A DNA stretch of 64,000 bases, taken from Oryzias latipes (Eukaryota; Chordata; Actinopteri; Beloniformes; Adrianichthyidae). Every line of letters starts with the position of its first letter. Positions within the stretch are counted from its first letter, which is position 1. The stretch lies in the NCBI RefSeq assembly GCF_002234675.1, contig NC_019870.2, positions 2,500,985 through 2,564,984 of the forward strand. Reading direction: 5' to 3'. Shown here in pieces: positions 53,100 through 64,000 of the stretch. Under the pieces are notes generated by a model. That model did no database searches. It saw only the letters and a program-made list of their open reading frames with translations, and was not told the DNA's origin. The translations under genes and the position numbers were made by a program.

Positions 53100-54380
53100 T
53101 CGTGTTTATTCCGTCTCTGTGCGAGCTCGGCTCTTCAAATATTTCAGGCATGCGCAGTAGAAACTGCAGTCTCACCACCGTGGAAACGAGAAGGGGGGTA
53201 AAGTTGGTACGAGGCAACAAACCGGAAATGGACAGTTTCGCCTTCAACATTAAAGGCAAAATTATCAAAAAAAAGAAACATTTTGACTTTGTATTGCAAT
53301 AAATAATAAAACACAAGACGAAAACTTTTGTATTTCCACACTAGCAAACACTGTTAAAGTACTACTTTTATATTGAATTAAGATTTATGGTTCAGAGTGA
53401 ATTTTGATCCATTATTCACAGACTGGATTGAGTACTAACACATTTTGTAAATATTAAAGCTAGGCTTATTAAATAGGTTTTTTTTTTATCTTCTGTGAGG
53501 ACACTTCAAATCAAACTCAAAAGATAAAAACTAAATCATCACCAGGACATTGGATGTTGGAATTGTTTTTACTGGTGAAACTGTTGTCCATTCAATGGTC
53601 ATCATTTAGGTAGCCTGCTTTTATTTTGAATGAACAACCAGTGTTAATTATTTCATTAAAGACAGAACTTTTGGCCAATTTTGTTAATGTAGAACACATA
53701 AAAAGAGAATTTACCTTTAAACAAGAAAGGCATGATATATGAGAGTTCAGGAACAGTTGCAGAAAAAAAAACGTTTTCAAGGATTAAATCATATTAAATG
53801 TAAAGAATTTTGACAGAAAATGTTTTATTTATAACAGTTTACAAAATCTTTAAATCGGTCATTTATAGTTCCTGTTTTTTTTGGTAAAAACCTATGAAAA
53901 CATGGAAATTCGAATAACTTTTACACATATTTTAGTACTGCAAAGTAAATGTGGTATCAGTGCATGCAGAAAGTAATATATTCTGTTGTAAAATATAAGT
54001 TTTGCTGAAGTCCCACTCCGATCATCTTTTTTTTAAAATGTTCCCGGTTGTCTTTTAATTTTGATTGTGCTGTTTTTAGACAAAATCTAAAAACTTGTGA
54101 CACGCAATATTGGAGAAATCCTCAGACGAAGAAAATGAAGACATACATGGATCTAGTGATCTACAAGTGTAAAGGAGTATCTTCTACGTCACAAACACAA
54201 CCTCTTGCAAACCCCCATTTTCATGCCTGCTCCTGATTCATAACAATGCGAAAAACTATATTTAGAAAATGCTATTTCAAGATAAATTTTCTTTATTTAT
54301 GTCCACCGACATCAGGGGAAAAAATGCGCCGGAGTGGGGTTTTAAACGTTAAAGATAGCATTAGCGTTTATACATTTATT
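53100..54380. other. hip1r-rilpl1 intergenic region, nothing recognised
   Basis: AT-rich. Short frames at 53,102-53,302 and 53,592-53,780 have no motif or splice support. Confidence 0.5.
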
Positions 54381-54701
54381 TTTCCCAGAAGGGTTTTATT
54401 GTGAAAAGGCCGTCGCCGGAAGTCTCCAGCATGGTGACCGCTGCTGGAAGAGCCTGTGGTGGGACAGCGATGGGTCACCGCCGATTTATACCTGAAATAA
54501 GAAATCGAAGTGAAGCCTGCTCTGCGGCGCGAATGGCGGGCGCGCGCTCAGTTTAGTGTTTTCCGCCGCGTGCCGGGTCAATCTGGACCCAGTTTGTGAC
54601 TCTTCGGCCGCAGAGATTAACTTAGCGGCTCGGCTGGTTTCGAGTCGGGAGGAAGTTTTCTGTGGCGACGGGAGCGCCGGGGAGGGCCACAACATCCCGA
54701 C
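54380..54701 (+). promoter_or_regulatory. rilpl1: CpG-rich rilpl1 promoter/5' UTR
   Basis: CpG density rises sharply (gccgtcgccgg, gggcgcgcgctcag, ccgccgcgtgccggg) immediately before the rilpl1 ATG and continues into exon 1. No TATA box was seen. The start site is not determinable. Confidence 0.55.
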
Positions 54702-57700
54702 ATGATGGAGGACGCCGGCTCGGCCCTGGAGAAGAACGTGGCTGACCTGACGGTGATGGACGTGTACGACATGGCCGCGGTGGTGGGTCAGGAGTTCGAG
54801 CGGATCATAGACCAGTACGGCTGCGAGGCTCTGTCCCGCCTGATGCCCAAAGTGGTTCGGGTTCTGGAGATCCTGGAGGTGATGGTGAGCCGCAGAATGA
54901 GTCCGGAGACCGAGGAGCTGCGGCTGGAGCTGGACCGGCTGCGGATGGAGCGGCTGGAGCGGCTGGAGAAGGAGAAGCGGCACCGACAGGTCAGGACGCA
55001 CCTGAACGCAACGCGCGCGCACGCGCACGAGTCCACCTCCACTCCAGCCGGAGATGTTAAAGGAAGCACACTATGGAGTTAATGATGCAGTCTGTGAAGT
55101 TTTTATGCAGAACTTTAAGTCGATGAAAACAAGCTTCACTGATTTTGACGTCACAAGCTGACGTCATTGTGGAAAATCCAACCTCCAGATCTCTAACCCC
55201 GACCACATCCAAAACATTAAAAAATTCTGCTGTTTAAATTTTATTAGAGCTCAAATTTTTGCATTATGTGGGGCGTGTTTTTGTTTGATTGGCATGTGGG
55301 TGGAGCCAATAAAGCTATATCCTTTGCCACGCCCCGCCTACACGATGCTGTGTCCGAATGGCGCTCCATGTTGGGCGTTCCTCATTTTGTGTGCTGTCCG
55401 AATCCACAATTCCAAATCCAGTGCCCTAAAATTTCCCAGAATCCTCTGCGAAAAACCAGTCTGTGGCGATGCTCACTAACTAGATCGGCGAATATAGACC
55501 ACAATGCATTGCATTGGAGCAATTTTTGCGCGAAATTTTTTTTTGTAAATAAATCATTCACATTTTCATCATCAGAAGACGTGGATTCATAAATAGTCGT
55601 CGTAAAATGCTCGTATTTGTTAGGTTGTTATTTCAGGCAACCAAATTGCCGTTTAAAAACAAAATCAGCGAGTGTGGCGTTTGAATCGCTTTTAAAATCC
55701 AGAGCACAAGAGAGTTTTTTGGTTACTAGTAGGCGAGGGAATTCATACGTAGTCCGGTTCATGTTTGCAGTGTGTTAAAGCTTGGCTTTTCAATGTCTCT
55801 ATGGCAACGACTCTGGCCAATGAGGAGTGAGCTTGTTGGAAGGCCACACCCCTAACACTCGAAACCAGGCTACACAAAAACTGTCAATTAAATGTTTCGA
55901 ATGTTGGAAGCCAGCAGGCTCCTCCTACTTTAATTGAGGCATCTGATTGGTCAGTTTTGAACTTGAACTACAAAAAAAAGAAAAAAAAAGAGGATTATCC
56001 AGAAGATGTTTACAAAATAGAATGACTGAGTAACAGCTGTTTGTATCTCTATAGAATCTGTGAGATTTTGGGTTTCTGGAGCCACTTCCTGTTTGGAATG
56101 CCAGGGGGCGGGGCCACAAACGAACAAAGCCTCAGGAAATATTCATTCGTTCATTCATTCTTTTACAGTAATTTACAAAGATTGTTGACATTAAAAAAAC
56201 AAACAACATAAATTTTGAGAGGATTTCTTCCAACTCTCTATTTAATTAGTAAAACTAGATATAAACGTCTGTAGAGTTCCAAACAGAAGTTGCACCTTTA
56301 TTGTTTATTTTAAGGAAAATGTTTAAAATGAAATATTATTACAAATTGACTTTTAAATTGAAGTCAGAAAAACTGCAGCCTTATTTATGTGGAATGTGTC
56401 TTAAGATCCGTCTTGAATTTTAATGGGATTAAATATTTTTTGTTTCTGTGAAAAAAACAAAACCGTCACAAACTCGACAGAGTTTCTGATCTAAATCAGA
56501 AACTACCAGCAGACCATGATGGGATTTTAAAAAGCCAAAGATGAATAAAAAAAATAATAATAATAATTAAAATAAGGCAGTTGTTTTACAAACATAAACC
56601 CCCATTCTTGATGTCTGGAGCGAACATCTGTTTTTGTGAAGATTCACAGACTTTTATTTTGAAGGAAACGTATCATTTCCTGTTTTCCCTAAAAAGAATG
56701 AATGAAAACTTTTCACCCTTTTTTATTAAGTGGATCACAGCAGAATCAGTCAGATTTTCACGGCTCCAAATCCGATCTTGGTTGTTTGTGGATGTGGCGG
56801 GCGGGTCGGCGGGCCGACGCCCACAGCTATAAACAGCTTCAGAGGTCAGCCTCTCGTGACCGGGTCACTCGTGACCGCCGTGAGAGGAAACTCTGAGCTG
56901 CCGGGGAATTTCTCACCAACGATGTCAGCAGGAAGGGGAGGAACGTCCCACGGGTCCTGAGAGGCGGAGCAGAAGTTCCTTTAACGCCGAGTCATGGCGT
57001 GGACGGCTTCTGCAGGTTAAACATCAATGAAGGATCAAAAAGACACGTTTGCTTTGAAAAAAAAACATACTTCCTGTTTAAAATAAAAAGATTTTTCTTC
57101 CATAGAGTGTTATATTCAGTTAAAGTGGGGCTTTTTAAAACATTTTCCTATGTCTGAGGCTTTCATGGGAGCAGCTTCAGGTCAGTGTCGAACCCTCAAC
57201 CCCGTGTGGAACGTTTTTATAGAAACTGTGGAAAACGTCGTAAAAGGTTGGCGTTGGTGACTCTTTCAGGTCCAGCGGTCTCTTCCCTCCATACATGTCT
57301 GTAAATGTTTCCTGATTTCCTGACTTTAATGATTCCACACTTTACTGTCAGCATCAAAGCTTTGAACTCTGACCTGAAAACACTGTAAATGAGACCTGGG
57401 CTGAGTGACCCCGCCCCCCCATGGCGTTCCAAACAGGAAGTGGCTCCAATAATCCAAAACCCCATCGACTTCTGTAGAGAACTGAACCGCTGTTACTGCA
57501 TCAGAAGAACCATGTCTGCTCACTTTATTGATCTTGATAATCCCCTGTTTGTTCTTCATATTCTTGCTGTAGTTCGTTATAAACGGACCAATCGGACGTC
57601 TCAATTCAAAGTAGGTGGAGCCTGCTGCCCACCCAATATTTGAAACATTTCAGCTGTTTTCTCGTGGCTCGCCTTCAAGTTGTGGGGGTGTGGCCTTCCA

Positions 57701-60700
57701 ACAAGCCCCCTTCTGATTGGTGGGAGTGGTTGCCATAGAAACGAACTTGGACCAATCACTAAGGAGGCTCCGAATCCCCTCACTACTCACTACTTGGTGC
57801 TCTATACTGGAGGGCATCCAAGCTTGGCAATTGTAGACCACAATGCATTGTGTTTGAATATGTCAGTAGAAAAATTGTATTTACATTTTTTTTTTTTTTA
57901 CAAATTCTGCAAGTTCTCATCATCAGAAACAGCAGCTCCATAAATAATTGTCATAAAATAAAAGGCCATAAATCCTGCTATTACAAGCCTTTCAGCGTAA
58001 ACTTTATCCATCATTTATGGTCATTTAGTACATTTGGCACACTATAGAACTATTTCTGAAAATTAAATATTAGTCGTTTCCACAGCTCATTTTCCTACCA
58101 GGAAGTAAGACGACTTTCGCTCCTTGTGGGTGCCGCCCATTTCATCATGTCATCCTAGTGTCGGCCTCGTTTCGTCTGCGTTTCGTCCACAAAAACAAAC
58201 AACATCCGAACTTTTACAAAGACGGATGTGCGAATTGTTAATATAAAAAGGAAAGCATTTTGGCCGATCACCGCTAGCTCCACGGAGAAAGTGGGCGTGT
58301 GTGTTTTAGCCTGAGGGCGGGGCTGGCAGTGCAGACTCTTCCTGGAAGGGGCGGGTCCTCACTCTGTGACATCACAATGTCATTTCGGTGGATTGGGAGG
58401 GGCTGGTGCTCAGAGAGCAGGTTTTTAGAGGACTACTCAGAGATGAATGGATCCAAAAAACACTTTGAGGTTGTTTTTTGTGAGGAATGAACATTATAAA
58501 ACACTTAAAAGCTCAACTTTGATTTGTGCTCTTATTAACGGTCGTTTTTGATGTTTTTCTTCATCAGCGTTTCTGGAAATGTTCGGTTTCTTTTGACCGT
58601 CAGGAGAAAGTTCAGACGGAAGAAACCTATTCCGACTTTTTCACCTTTTTTCTTCATCTTTTCTCTGAGCTCCACGAACATCTTTGAACATCTGGTTCCT
58701 CTGTTGATGGAGGAAGAACCTAAATAACAAGAATAAATATAAATGTGCTGAAGCTTAAATAACAGAGGGTTGCAGTGAACCTTTGAATCTTCAATAAAAG
58801 GACGTTTTTTCCGTTTTTGTCAGAAGTACTCACATGAAGGCCGTCGTGCAGGTGGAGCTGATGGATGCTTTGTGACTGCAGGAGCTGGAGCGGGTGGAGG
58901 ACGTGTGGCGAGGAGAAGCTCAGGATCTGCTCTCCCAGATCGCTCAGCTGCAGGAGGAGAACAAAGCCCTCCTCTCCAACATGTCCATCAATGACACCAT
59001 GAACGAGGAGGACCTGCAGAGGCACGAGGGTGAGAACGCGCGCTCCGACGCTCCAGTCAGGAATAAAAAGCTCCTAAAAACATAAATGTTTGACGACACT
59101 ACACAGGATTTTCCAGAAATCTCCTCAACGTTTCTGCAGGAGTGTGTTCAGAAACGTCGCTACATGTGAAGAGAATGTGGTTGAAATCTGACAAAGAGCT
59201 TCTCTGTGCTGCAGCGGCTCACAGAGGAGCCACAGATCCGCCGCAGACAGAGCCGCCTCAGTCCCTCAGGCCACCTGCAGGACGCAGACGCGTCTGCGTT
59301 GTTTCTCCATCTCACTCCTCCGCCTGCGCTTCCCCAGGTATGACGGAGAGGGAGAAGCAGGTGATGGTGAAGCTGAAGGAGGTGGTGGACAAGCAGAGGG
59401 ACGAGATCCGAGCCAAAGACCGCGAGCTGACGCTGAAGAACGAGGACGTGGAGGCCGTAAGCACAGGAAACCGGCGGAACCGCCGCTCCAGCTTAGAAAA
59501 TAAAAGCCTCTTTTTCGTCACATCATGGTGGAACATCTTATCTTAATTTGAGATATTTCACTTCAGCTTAATTGTTTGTACTTTTCCAGAAAAATCACAT
59601 TGATCCTTTTCTTTCGGCTCGACTCCAACAAGGATAGTTCAGGGTGATGCCCCGCCCACATGGAGGCCTGGTCCCTTCTGATTGGTCTAATGACACCAAG
59701 ACGCTGTAGTCTTTTTATCGAGTTACGTTTTACAACAGAAGTAGGTTTTTACAGCAGAGCTGCTCTTGTTAAAACAGTTTCTGGCTGAAGAGGAAGCTCT
59801 GTGGAAAGTTTTTTTTGACAGAATTAAAAAAAAGTGTTTAAAATGTCGCTAAACTTTTAAATATCATGAAAAACAGATTTTTGTGACCCAGAAAAACCCA
59901 AAACATACTTTTGAGTGTCTGGATAATTCAGACAAGTGGCGATATTCTCTAAACAAGAGTGACGAACGACTTTCAGCAACCAATTTTGCTGTGTACTGAG
60001 CTGCCCCCCTGTGGCCGTTTTCATGTATTACAGTTTGAGATTTTATGAAAAAGTGGTTACTCTGATGTGATCTTTAAGTTTAAAGCAGCATTTTTTATTA
60101 TTAGTAATAACTGTAAATGATTCAAAACATCAAATTCTTGTTTTATTTATTATAAAAGACATAAAATAAATAAATCTGTGCTTTTCTGCTCCGTGAGGAT
60201 CGTTTCTGAAGCAGATTTTCCCCTCTGTCTCTGCAGCTGCAGCAGCAGCAGTCCCGCCTCATGAAAATCAACCACGACCTGCGGCACAAGACCTCGGTGG
60301 TGGAGGCTCAAGGGAAGGCGCTCATCGGCCAGAAGGTAGAGCTGGAGGCCGCCGCTCAGGCCCAGGCGCAGGAAGTGTGCGCTCTGCGGCAGGAAGTGGC
60401 GCGATTACGGGAGCGACTTCAGGGAGGGCCGCCCGCAGGGGACTCTGGGAACGCTCCACCACAGCCGCCGTCCCCTGCCGAGGTAAAACGGCTGTTGGAG
60501 AGAAGAGCCCAAAGGTTTTGAGTGTAGAAAACAGAGCAGAGGCCACTTAAACCAAATGTTTTTGGATCATCGTTTCATTTTCTAACACGTTAATTTTATA
60601 ATTAATTATACTATTGATGACATAAAACGTATTTAAAGGACGTCACGTGACAAGATGATGCTCTCTCAATCTAAAACCTCAGATTTTTGTACAAAAATAG

Positions 60701-61351
60701 GTTCTAGCGGTGCCCTCTAGTGGTGACGTTCAACACGACACATTTTTTAATTTGCTGTTCAGTTCTGAAATGTTTCTGTGCTCTAAACATTTTTAAAATT
60801 AATTTCTTTGAATGTTCTTATTTCATTCCAGGGTTTTCGGCTTTTTAAAAAACAAACAAAGTTTTCTGTTATTAAAACCCGGATTTATGTGCTTGAAAGT
60901 CTTTAAATTAACTGATTTTCATCGGTTGAGCATTAGGCTCAGATTTTCCTCACAATCTGATTTTGCCTAAACAAAACCAGGATTTTCTTTTTTCAAATAT
61001 TTCAATATTTCGTTTCAACTTCCGTGTTGCAGATCAATGAATTTAAGTTCAGATTCGGCCGTTTTTTTATTTATTATTTATTTATGTTTCCAGAACTCAG
61101 TTTGAAACGTTCCTCTGAATTGAGCCTTTCAAAATAAAAGCTTCGGAAGGAAGTGACATCGTGGGTGAAGCTGAAATGAAGTGTTTTCACTCCACCAGTG
61201 TGGTCAAGCTGCTCAGGGTGGGTCGCGATGGCCCGACCCGTCTAAATGGACGCCCGCTGGGTCTGACCCGACCCCGCAGGTCCGGTCAGGCTCCCTCAGT
61301 TCTGAGGTTCATGAGGATGAGGAGGCAGAGGACGAAGCAGTGTTTTTCTGG
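54702..61351 (+). CDS. rilpl1: RILP-like protein 1, 5' part, partial
   Basis: Effector of LRRK2-phosphorylated Rab8/10 that acts at the centrosome and primary cilium. Exons: 54702-54989, 58882-59029, 59338-59456, 60237-60482 and, less surely, 61280-61351. Phases are continuous over 291 codons. The RH1 domain is in exon 1 (ALEKNVADLTVMDVYDMAAV, LMPKVVRVLEILE). Coiled coil follows (VEDVWRGEAQDLLSQIAQLQ, KEVVDKQRDEIRAKDREL, LMKINHDLRH). Exon 5 is acidic (HEDEEAEDEAVFF). The RH2 domain that binds phospho-Rabs (expected NRPRFTLQELRDVL) is absent, so the gene continues beyond the window. A second ATG one codon downstream is possible. Confidence 0.92.
55343..55745 (+). repeat. interspersed repeat family A, copy 3
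   Basis: In rilpl1 intron 1: ttcccagaatcctctgcg, atatagaccacaatgcattg, gacgtggattcataaatag and aaaatccagagcac, matching 7,441-7,912 throughout. Confidence 0.65.
55785..56120. repeat. family B element, copy 2
   Basis: Contains gagtgagcttgttggaa, agccagcaggctcctcctac, ctggagccacttcctgttt and ggggcggggccac, corresponding to the right arm plus terminal part of 20,755-21,365. Confidence 0.6.
57393..57762. repeat. family B element, copy 3
   Basis: Starts ctgagtgaccccgcccccc, gttccaaacaggaagtggct and proceeds to ccttccaacaagcccc and gtggttgccatagaaacg, like the left arm of copy 1. Confidence 0.65.
57779..58045 (+). repeat. interspersed repeat family A, copy 4
   Basis: Starts ctcactactcactacttgg; core attgtagaccacaatgcatt; tail ctcatcatcagaaac and ataaataattgtcataaaa. 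It abuts family B copy 3. Confidence 0.6.
58088..58510 (-). repeat. interspersed repeat family D, copy 2
   Basis: Inverted match to 4,795-5,225 (ccttgtgggtgccgcccatt, gccgatcaccgctagc, gtgacatcacaatgtcat). In rilpl1 intron 1, just upstream of exon 2. Confidence 0.65.
59457..60236. other. rilpl1 intron 3, nothing recognised
   Basis: AT-rich intron of 780 bp without a coding frame or recognised repeat. Confidence 0.5.
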
Positions 61352-62254
61352 GTAATGCCGAAGTTCAAGCCTGACTTTGCCTGTGTGATGCTGTGACAAG
61401 CCGGCAGAGGCGGTTTTGCATGACGTTTGCAGGACTAACCGAATCTGCAGCAGGTTGTTCTCCTCGACTGCAGCTGCAGACGTCCGTCTGCACCTAACAG
61501 CTCTGGAGTTTGTGCTTCACAATCATGAATCATGAAACTCAAAGCAACTCAGATGGAAACTGAAACTGAAATACTGCGTGAAACTGGTTTAAGTGTGAAA
61601 GGCAGAACCAACCTGAGCTCATTAGTTCCTCATTTCAGCCATAGTTGAAAGCCAGGATGAAGGCGAGGATTCTTTGATTTTACTGAGAGAGAGAAAAAGG
61701 AAAGGAATTTGACAATTTTGGCTGATGATTCACTCCCTGTCAGCCCAATCCTGTTTCACAGCCATTTCAGGGTTTTGTGATAACATTTTAATTTAAAATT
61801 CTGACAATAAACTTGACAGATTAGAGAGGAAAGCAAAAAAGTTTATGGACTAAAGCTGAAAAGTTTTTTTTAAATGATTGACTAAATCCTAAAAATAACA
61901 ATTGTGACATTTAACATTTAAATACTGGAATAAACAGACAGCAAACATCAATTTCTTATGGAATCTGCTGCGTTTTGGTGAAGTTTAGTTCCCGATTATC
62001 TATCTTTTGTTTGGGTGAAATGTCCGTTCTGCAACCAGCCACCAGGGGGCGCTCATCCCATGTCTGCTTTATTTTAAAGGGAAAATTATTCTGCAACCAA
62101 ACTTCTGCTCCATTGGATTTTTTTAAAGCTTTTTATAGCATATTTTATTTGTAAGTAATAATAAAAAAATACAGTCAAACTGCATGTGATACACTCACAT
62201 CTAAAGATATTTAAATATATTAATTTTATAGACATTTCCCCTGTCAGAACTCCT
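60483..62254. other. rilpl1 introns, no other gene
   Basis: Apart from the candidate exon at 61,280-61,351, this stretch is AT-rich with no recognised gene or strong repeat. Confidence 0.45.
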
Positions 62255-62600
62255 GCCCTTAACCCCTAACTACTAAAAAAATATATAGTGCGGGTCAATA
62301 AAGTGCCCTGAATTTTAAAAGCAATTCAGACACCATGCTCACTACTTTTTTCTTTCTTTCTTTTAAACGGCGGATATGACGTCATTGAGGTTGATGGTTT
62401 ATTTAAAAAATGACATAAAACATTTTTGGCTAAAATTGATCAGATGCAATGCATTGTGGTCTATATTCGCCGATCTAGTGAGCATCGATGCACACTGGTT
62501 TTTTGCAGAGACTTCTGGGAAATTTCCAGGTCACCTGATTTTGGAATTGTAGGTTATATCGGAATTCCCACCCTAACCCCTATATAGTGCGTTCGGCAGA
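62255..62600 (-). repeat. interspersed repeat family A, copy 5
   Basis: Inverted copy: gcaatgcattgtggtctat, cgccgatctagtgagcatcg, cttctgggaaatttcc, ending aacccctatatagtgcgtt. Lies directly upstream of the RTE element. Confidence 0.65.
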
Positions 62601-62639
62601 AATAAAGCTGAATTATTCCCAGGTTTCACACAATCTAGC

Positions 62640-64000
62640 CACAGGGGTTGCAAGCCAGTAACTTCTGTGTTGCGTCAGGAAGGGCATCCGGCGTAAAAAA
62701 TTGCCAAAATAACCATGCGAATCATCCACAACACTTTAGACATACCGGATCGGTCGAGGCCCGGGTTAACAACGACCGCCACCGATGCTGTTAACCTACA
62801 GGGTGTCGGTGGAAATTTGACTACTGTTGGTGGAAGAAAGAGGGGAGGCAGAAGGGTCCGTGGCCAGAGAGAGAAGGGAAAAGGCAGGAACATAGGTTTG
62901 AGAATAGGGACTCTTAACGTTGGCACAATGACAGGGAAAGGCAGAGAGCTGGCAGACATGATGGAGAGAAGGAAGGTAGATGTACTGTGTGTGCAGGAGA
63001 CAAGGTGGAAGGGCAGCAAGGCACGTAGTATTGGAGGAGGATACAAACTGTTCTATCATGGTGTTGATAGGAAGAGAAACGGGGTAGGAGTGATTCTGAA
63101 GGGGGAGTTTGTAAACAGTGTTCTAGAGGTGAAAAGAGTCTCAGACAGGATGATGAGCCTAAAGTTAGAAATTGAAGGGGTGATGGTGAATGTAGTCAGT
63201 GGGTATGCGCCACAGGTTGGCTGTGAGTTAGAAGTGAAGGAGAGATTCTGGAGTGAGTTGGATGAGGTCATAGAGAGTTTTCCCAGAGGAGAGAGAGTTG
63301 TTATTGGAGCAGACTTTAATGGGCATGTTGGTGAGGGCAACAGAGGTGATGAGGAGGTGATGGGCAGGTTTGGTGTGAAGGAAAGGAATCTGGAGGGACA
63401 GATGGTGGTGGACTTTGCGAAGAGGATGGAAATGGCTGTAGTCAACACTTACTTCCAGAAGAGAGAGGAACATAGAGTGACATACAGAAGTGGAGGTAGG
63501 AGTACTCAGGTGGACTACATCCTATGTAGACGAGGTCATTTGAGAGAGGTTAATGACTGCAAAGTGGTAGTAGGAGAGAGTGTAGCCAGACAGCACCGCA
63601 TGGTGGTGTGTAAGATGACTCTGGAGGTCAGGAAGAAGAAGAGAGGGAAAACAGAAAAGAAGACCAAGTGGTGGAAGCTACAGAATGAAGAAACTTGTGA
63701 GGAATTTAGGCAGAAGTTGAGGCAGGTCCTGGGTGGTCAGGATGAGCTTCCAGAGGACTGGGAAACTACAGCAGAGATTATCAGGGAAACAGGTAGGAAG
63801 GTGCTAGGTGTGTCATCTGGAAAGAGGAAAGACGGTAAAGAGACTTGGTGGTGGAATGAGGAAGTACAGGAATGCGTCCAGAGGAAGAGGTTGGCTAAAA
63901 GGAAGTGGGATGTAGAAAGGACTGAGGAAGGTAGACAGGAGTACAAGGAAGCGCAGCGTAAAGTGAAGAGAGAGGTGGCAAAGGCCAAACAGAAGGCTTA
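62640..64000 (+). mobile_element. RTE-type LINE, runs off right edge
   Basis: Starts around a leader with cgtcaggaagggcatccggc and ggatcggtcgaggcccgggt, a signature recalled from abundant fish RTE/Expander-like LINEs. It continues into an open frame at 62,715. Sense to rilpl1. The 5' end is not fixed. Confidence 0.85.
62715..64000 (+). CDS. RTE LINE polyprotein, endonuclease part, incomplete
   Basis: Open without a stop from ATG 62,715 to the edge (428 codons). After a basic leader (GGRKRGGRRVRGQR) comes an apurinic endonuclease: IGTLNVGT (Asn), VDVLCVQETRW (Glu), SGYAPQ, VVIGADFNGHVG (Asp, Asn), QVDYIL (Asp) and ARQHRMVV (His). A Lys/Arg-rich linker towards the reverse transcriptase follows. 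All endonuclease signature residues are present. The reverse transcriptase lies beyond the window. Confidence 0.85.
   Translation, partial: MRIIHNTLDIPDRSRPGLTTTATDAVNLQGVGGNLTTVGGRKRGGRRVRGQREKGKGRNIGLRIGTLNVGTMTGKGRELADMMERRKVDVLCVQETRWKGSKARSIGGGYKLFYHGVDRKRNGVGVILKGEFVNSVLEVKRVSDRMMSLKLEIEGVMVNVVSGYAPQVGCELEVKERFWSELDEVIESFPRGERVVIGADFNGHVGEGNRGDEEVMGRFGVKERNLEGQMVVDFAKRMEMAVVNTYFQKREEHRVTYRSGGRSTQVDYILCRRGHLREVNDCKVVVGESVARQHRMVVCKMTLEVRKKKRGKTEKKTKWWKLQNEETCEEFRQKLRQVLGGQDELPEDWETTAEIIRETGRKVLGVSSGKRKDGKETWWWNEEVQECVQRKRLAKRKWDVERTEEGRQEYKEAQRKVKREVAKAKQKA

Noticed and set aside
54486-55028. 180-codon minus-strand frame over the rilpl1 first exon
   Set aside because: Antisense shadow of a GC-rich exon and 5' UTR.

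Overview
This 64 kb window is genomic DNA from a ray-finned (teleost, probably percomorph) fish. The evidence is intron-rich vertebrate genes with short introns, and fish-type repeats (an L1/Swimmer-like LINE, an RTE-type LINE, L2, hAT and TIR/MITE elements, a tRNA-derived SINE) filling most introns. No prokaryotic, viral or organellar genes were recognised. All exon calls were read from splice signals, codon phase and remembered similarity to human proteins; no alignment was run.

Six protein genes are supported. On the minus strand, right to left: denr (translation re-initiation factor, 13.0-17.3 kb), a single-exon hydroxycarboxylic-acid-receptor-type GPCR (hcar1-like, 11.5-12.5 kb), and the 5' half of clip1 (CLIP-170, 1-8.1 kb, running off the left edge). 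On the plus strand, left to right: ccdc62 (21.6-38.1 kb), hip1r (38.7-52.9 kb, 33 coding exons) and the 5' part of rilpl1 (54.7-61.4 kb, 3' end beyond the right edge). All six have orthologues in human 12q24.31, so this is one conserved but compacted linkage block. Here denr and ccdc62 are divergent, whereas they are tandem in human, so the clip1-hcar-denr part is inverted relative to human.

The most striking element is a full-length L1-clade retrotransposon at 25,183-33,022, antisense in a ccdc62 intron. It has a perfect 12-bp target-site duplication, a poly(A) tail, intact ORF1 (255 aa) and ORF2 (1,247 aa), and an extremely G-rich 2-kb 3' UTR. A second LINE (RTE type) has an open endonuclease frame from 62,715 to the right edge. 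Two TA-flanked copies of one terminal-inverted-repeat element are present, at 15.1 kb and 33.9 kb. The second has expanded internally into an array of 76-bp repeats rich in palindromes. A hAT element with a perfect 8-bp duplication sits at 42.2-43.2 kb. At least six further interspersed families recur within the window.

Gene-structure oddities: hip1r has a likely U12-type intron, a duplicated exon pair in its coiled coil and an added C-terminal YTPSQ-repeat tail. Denr has a 20-nt microexon inside its zinc cluster, a predicted GC-AG intron and a NAGNAG acceptor.
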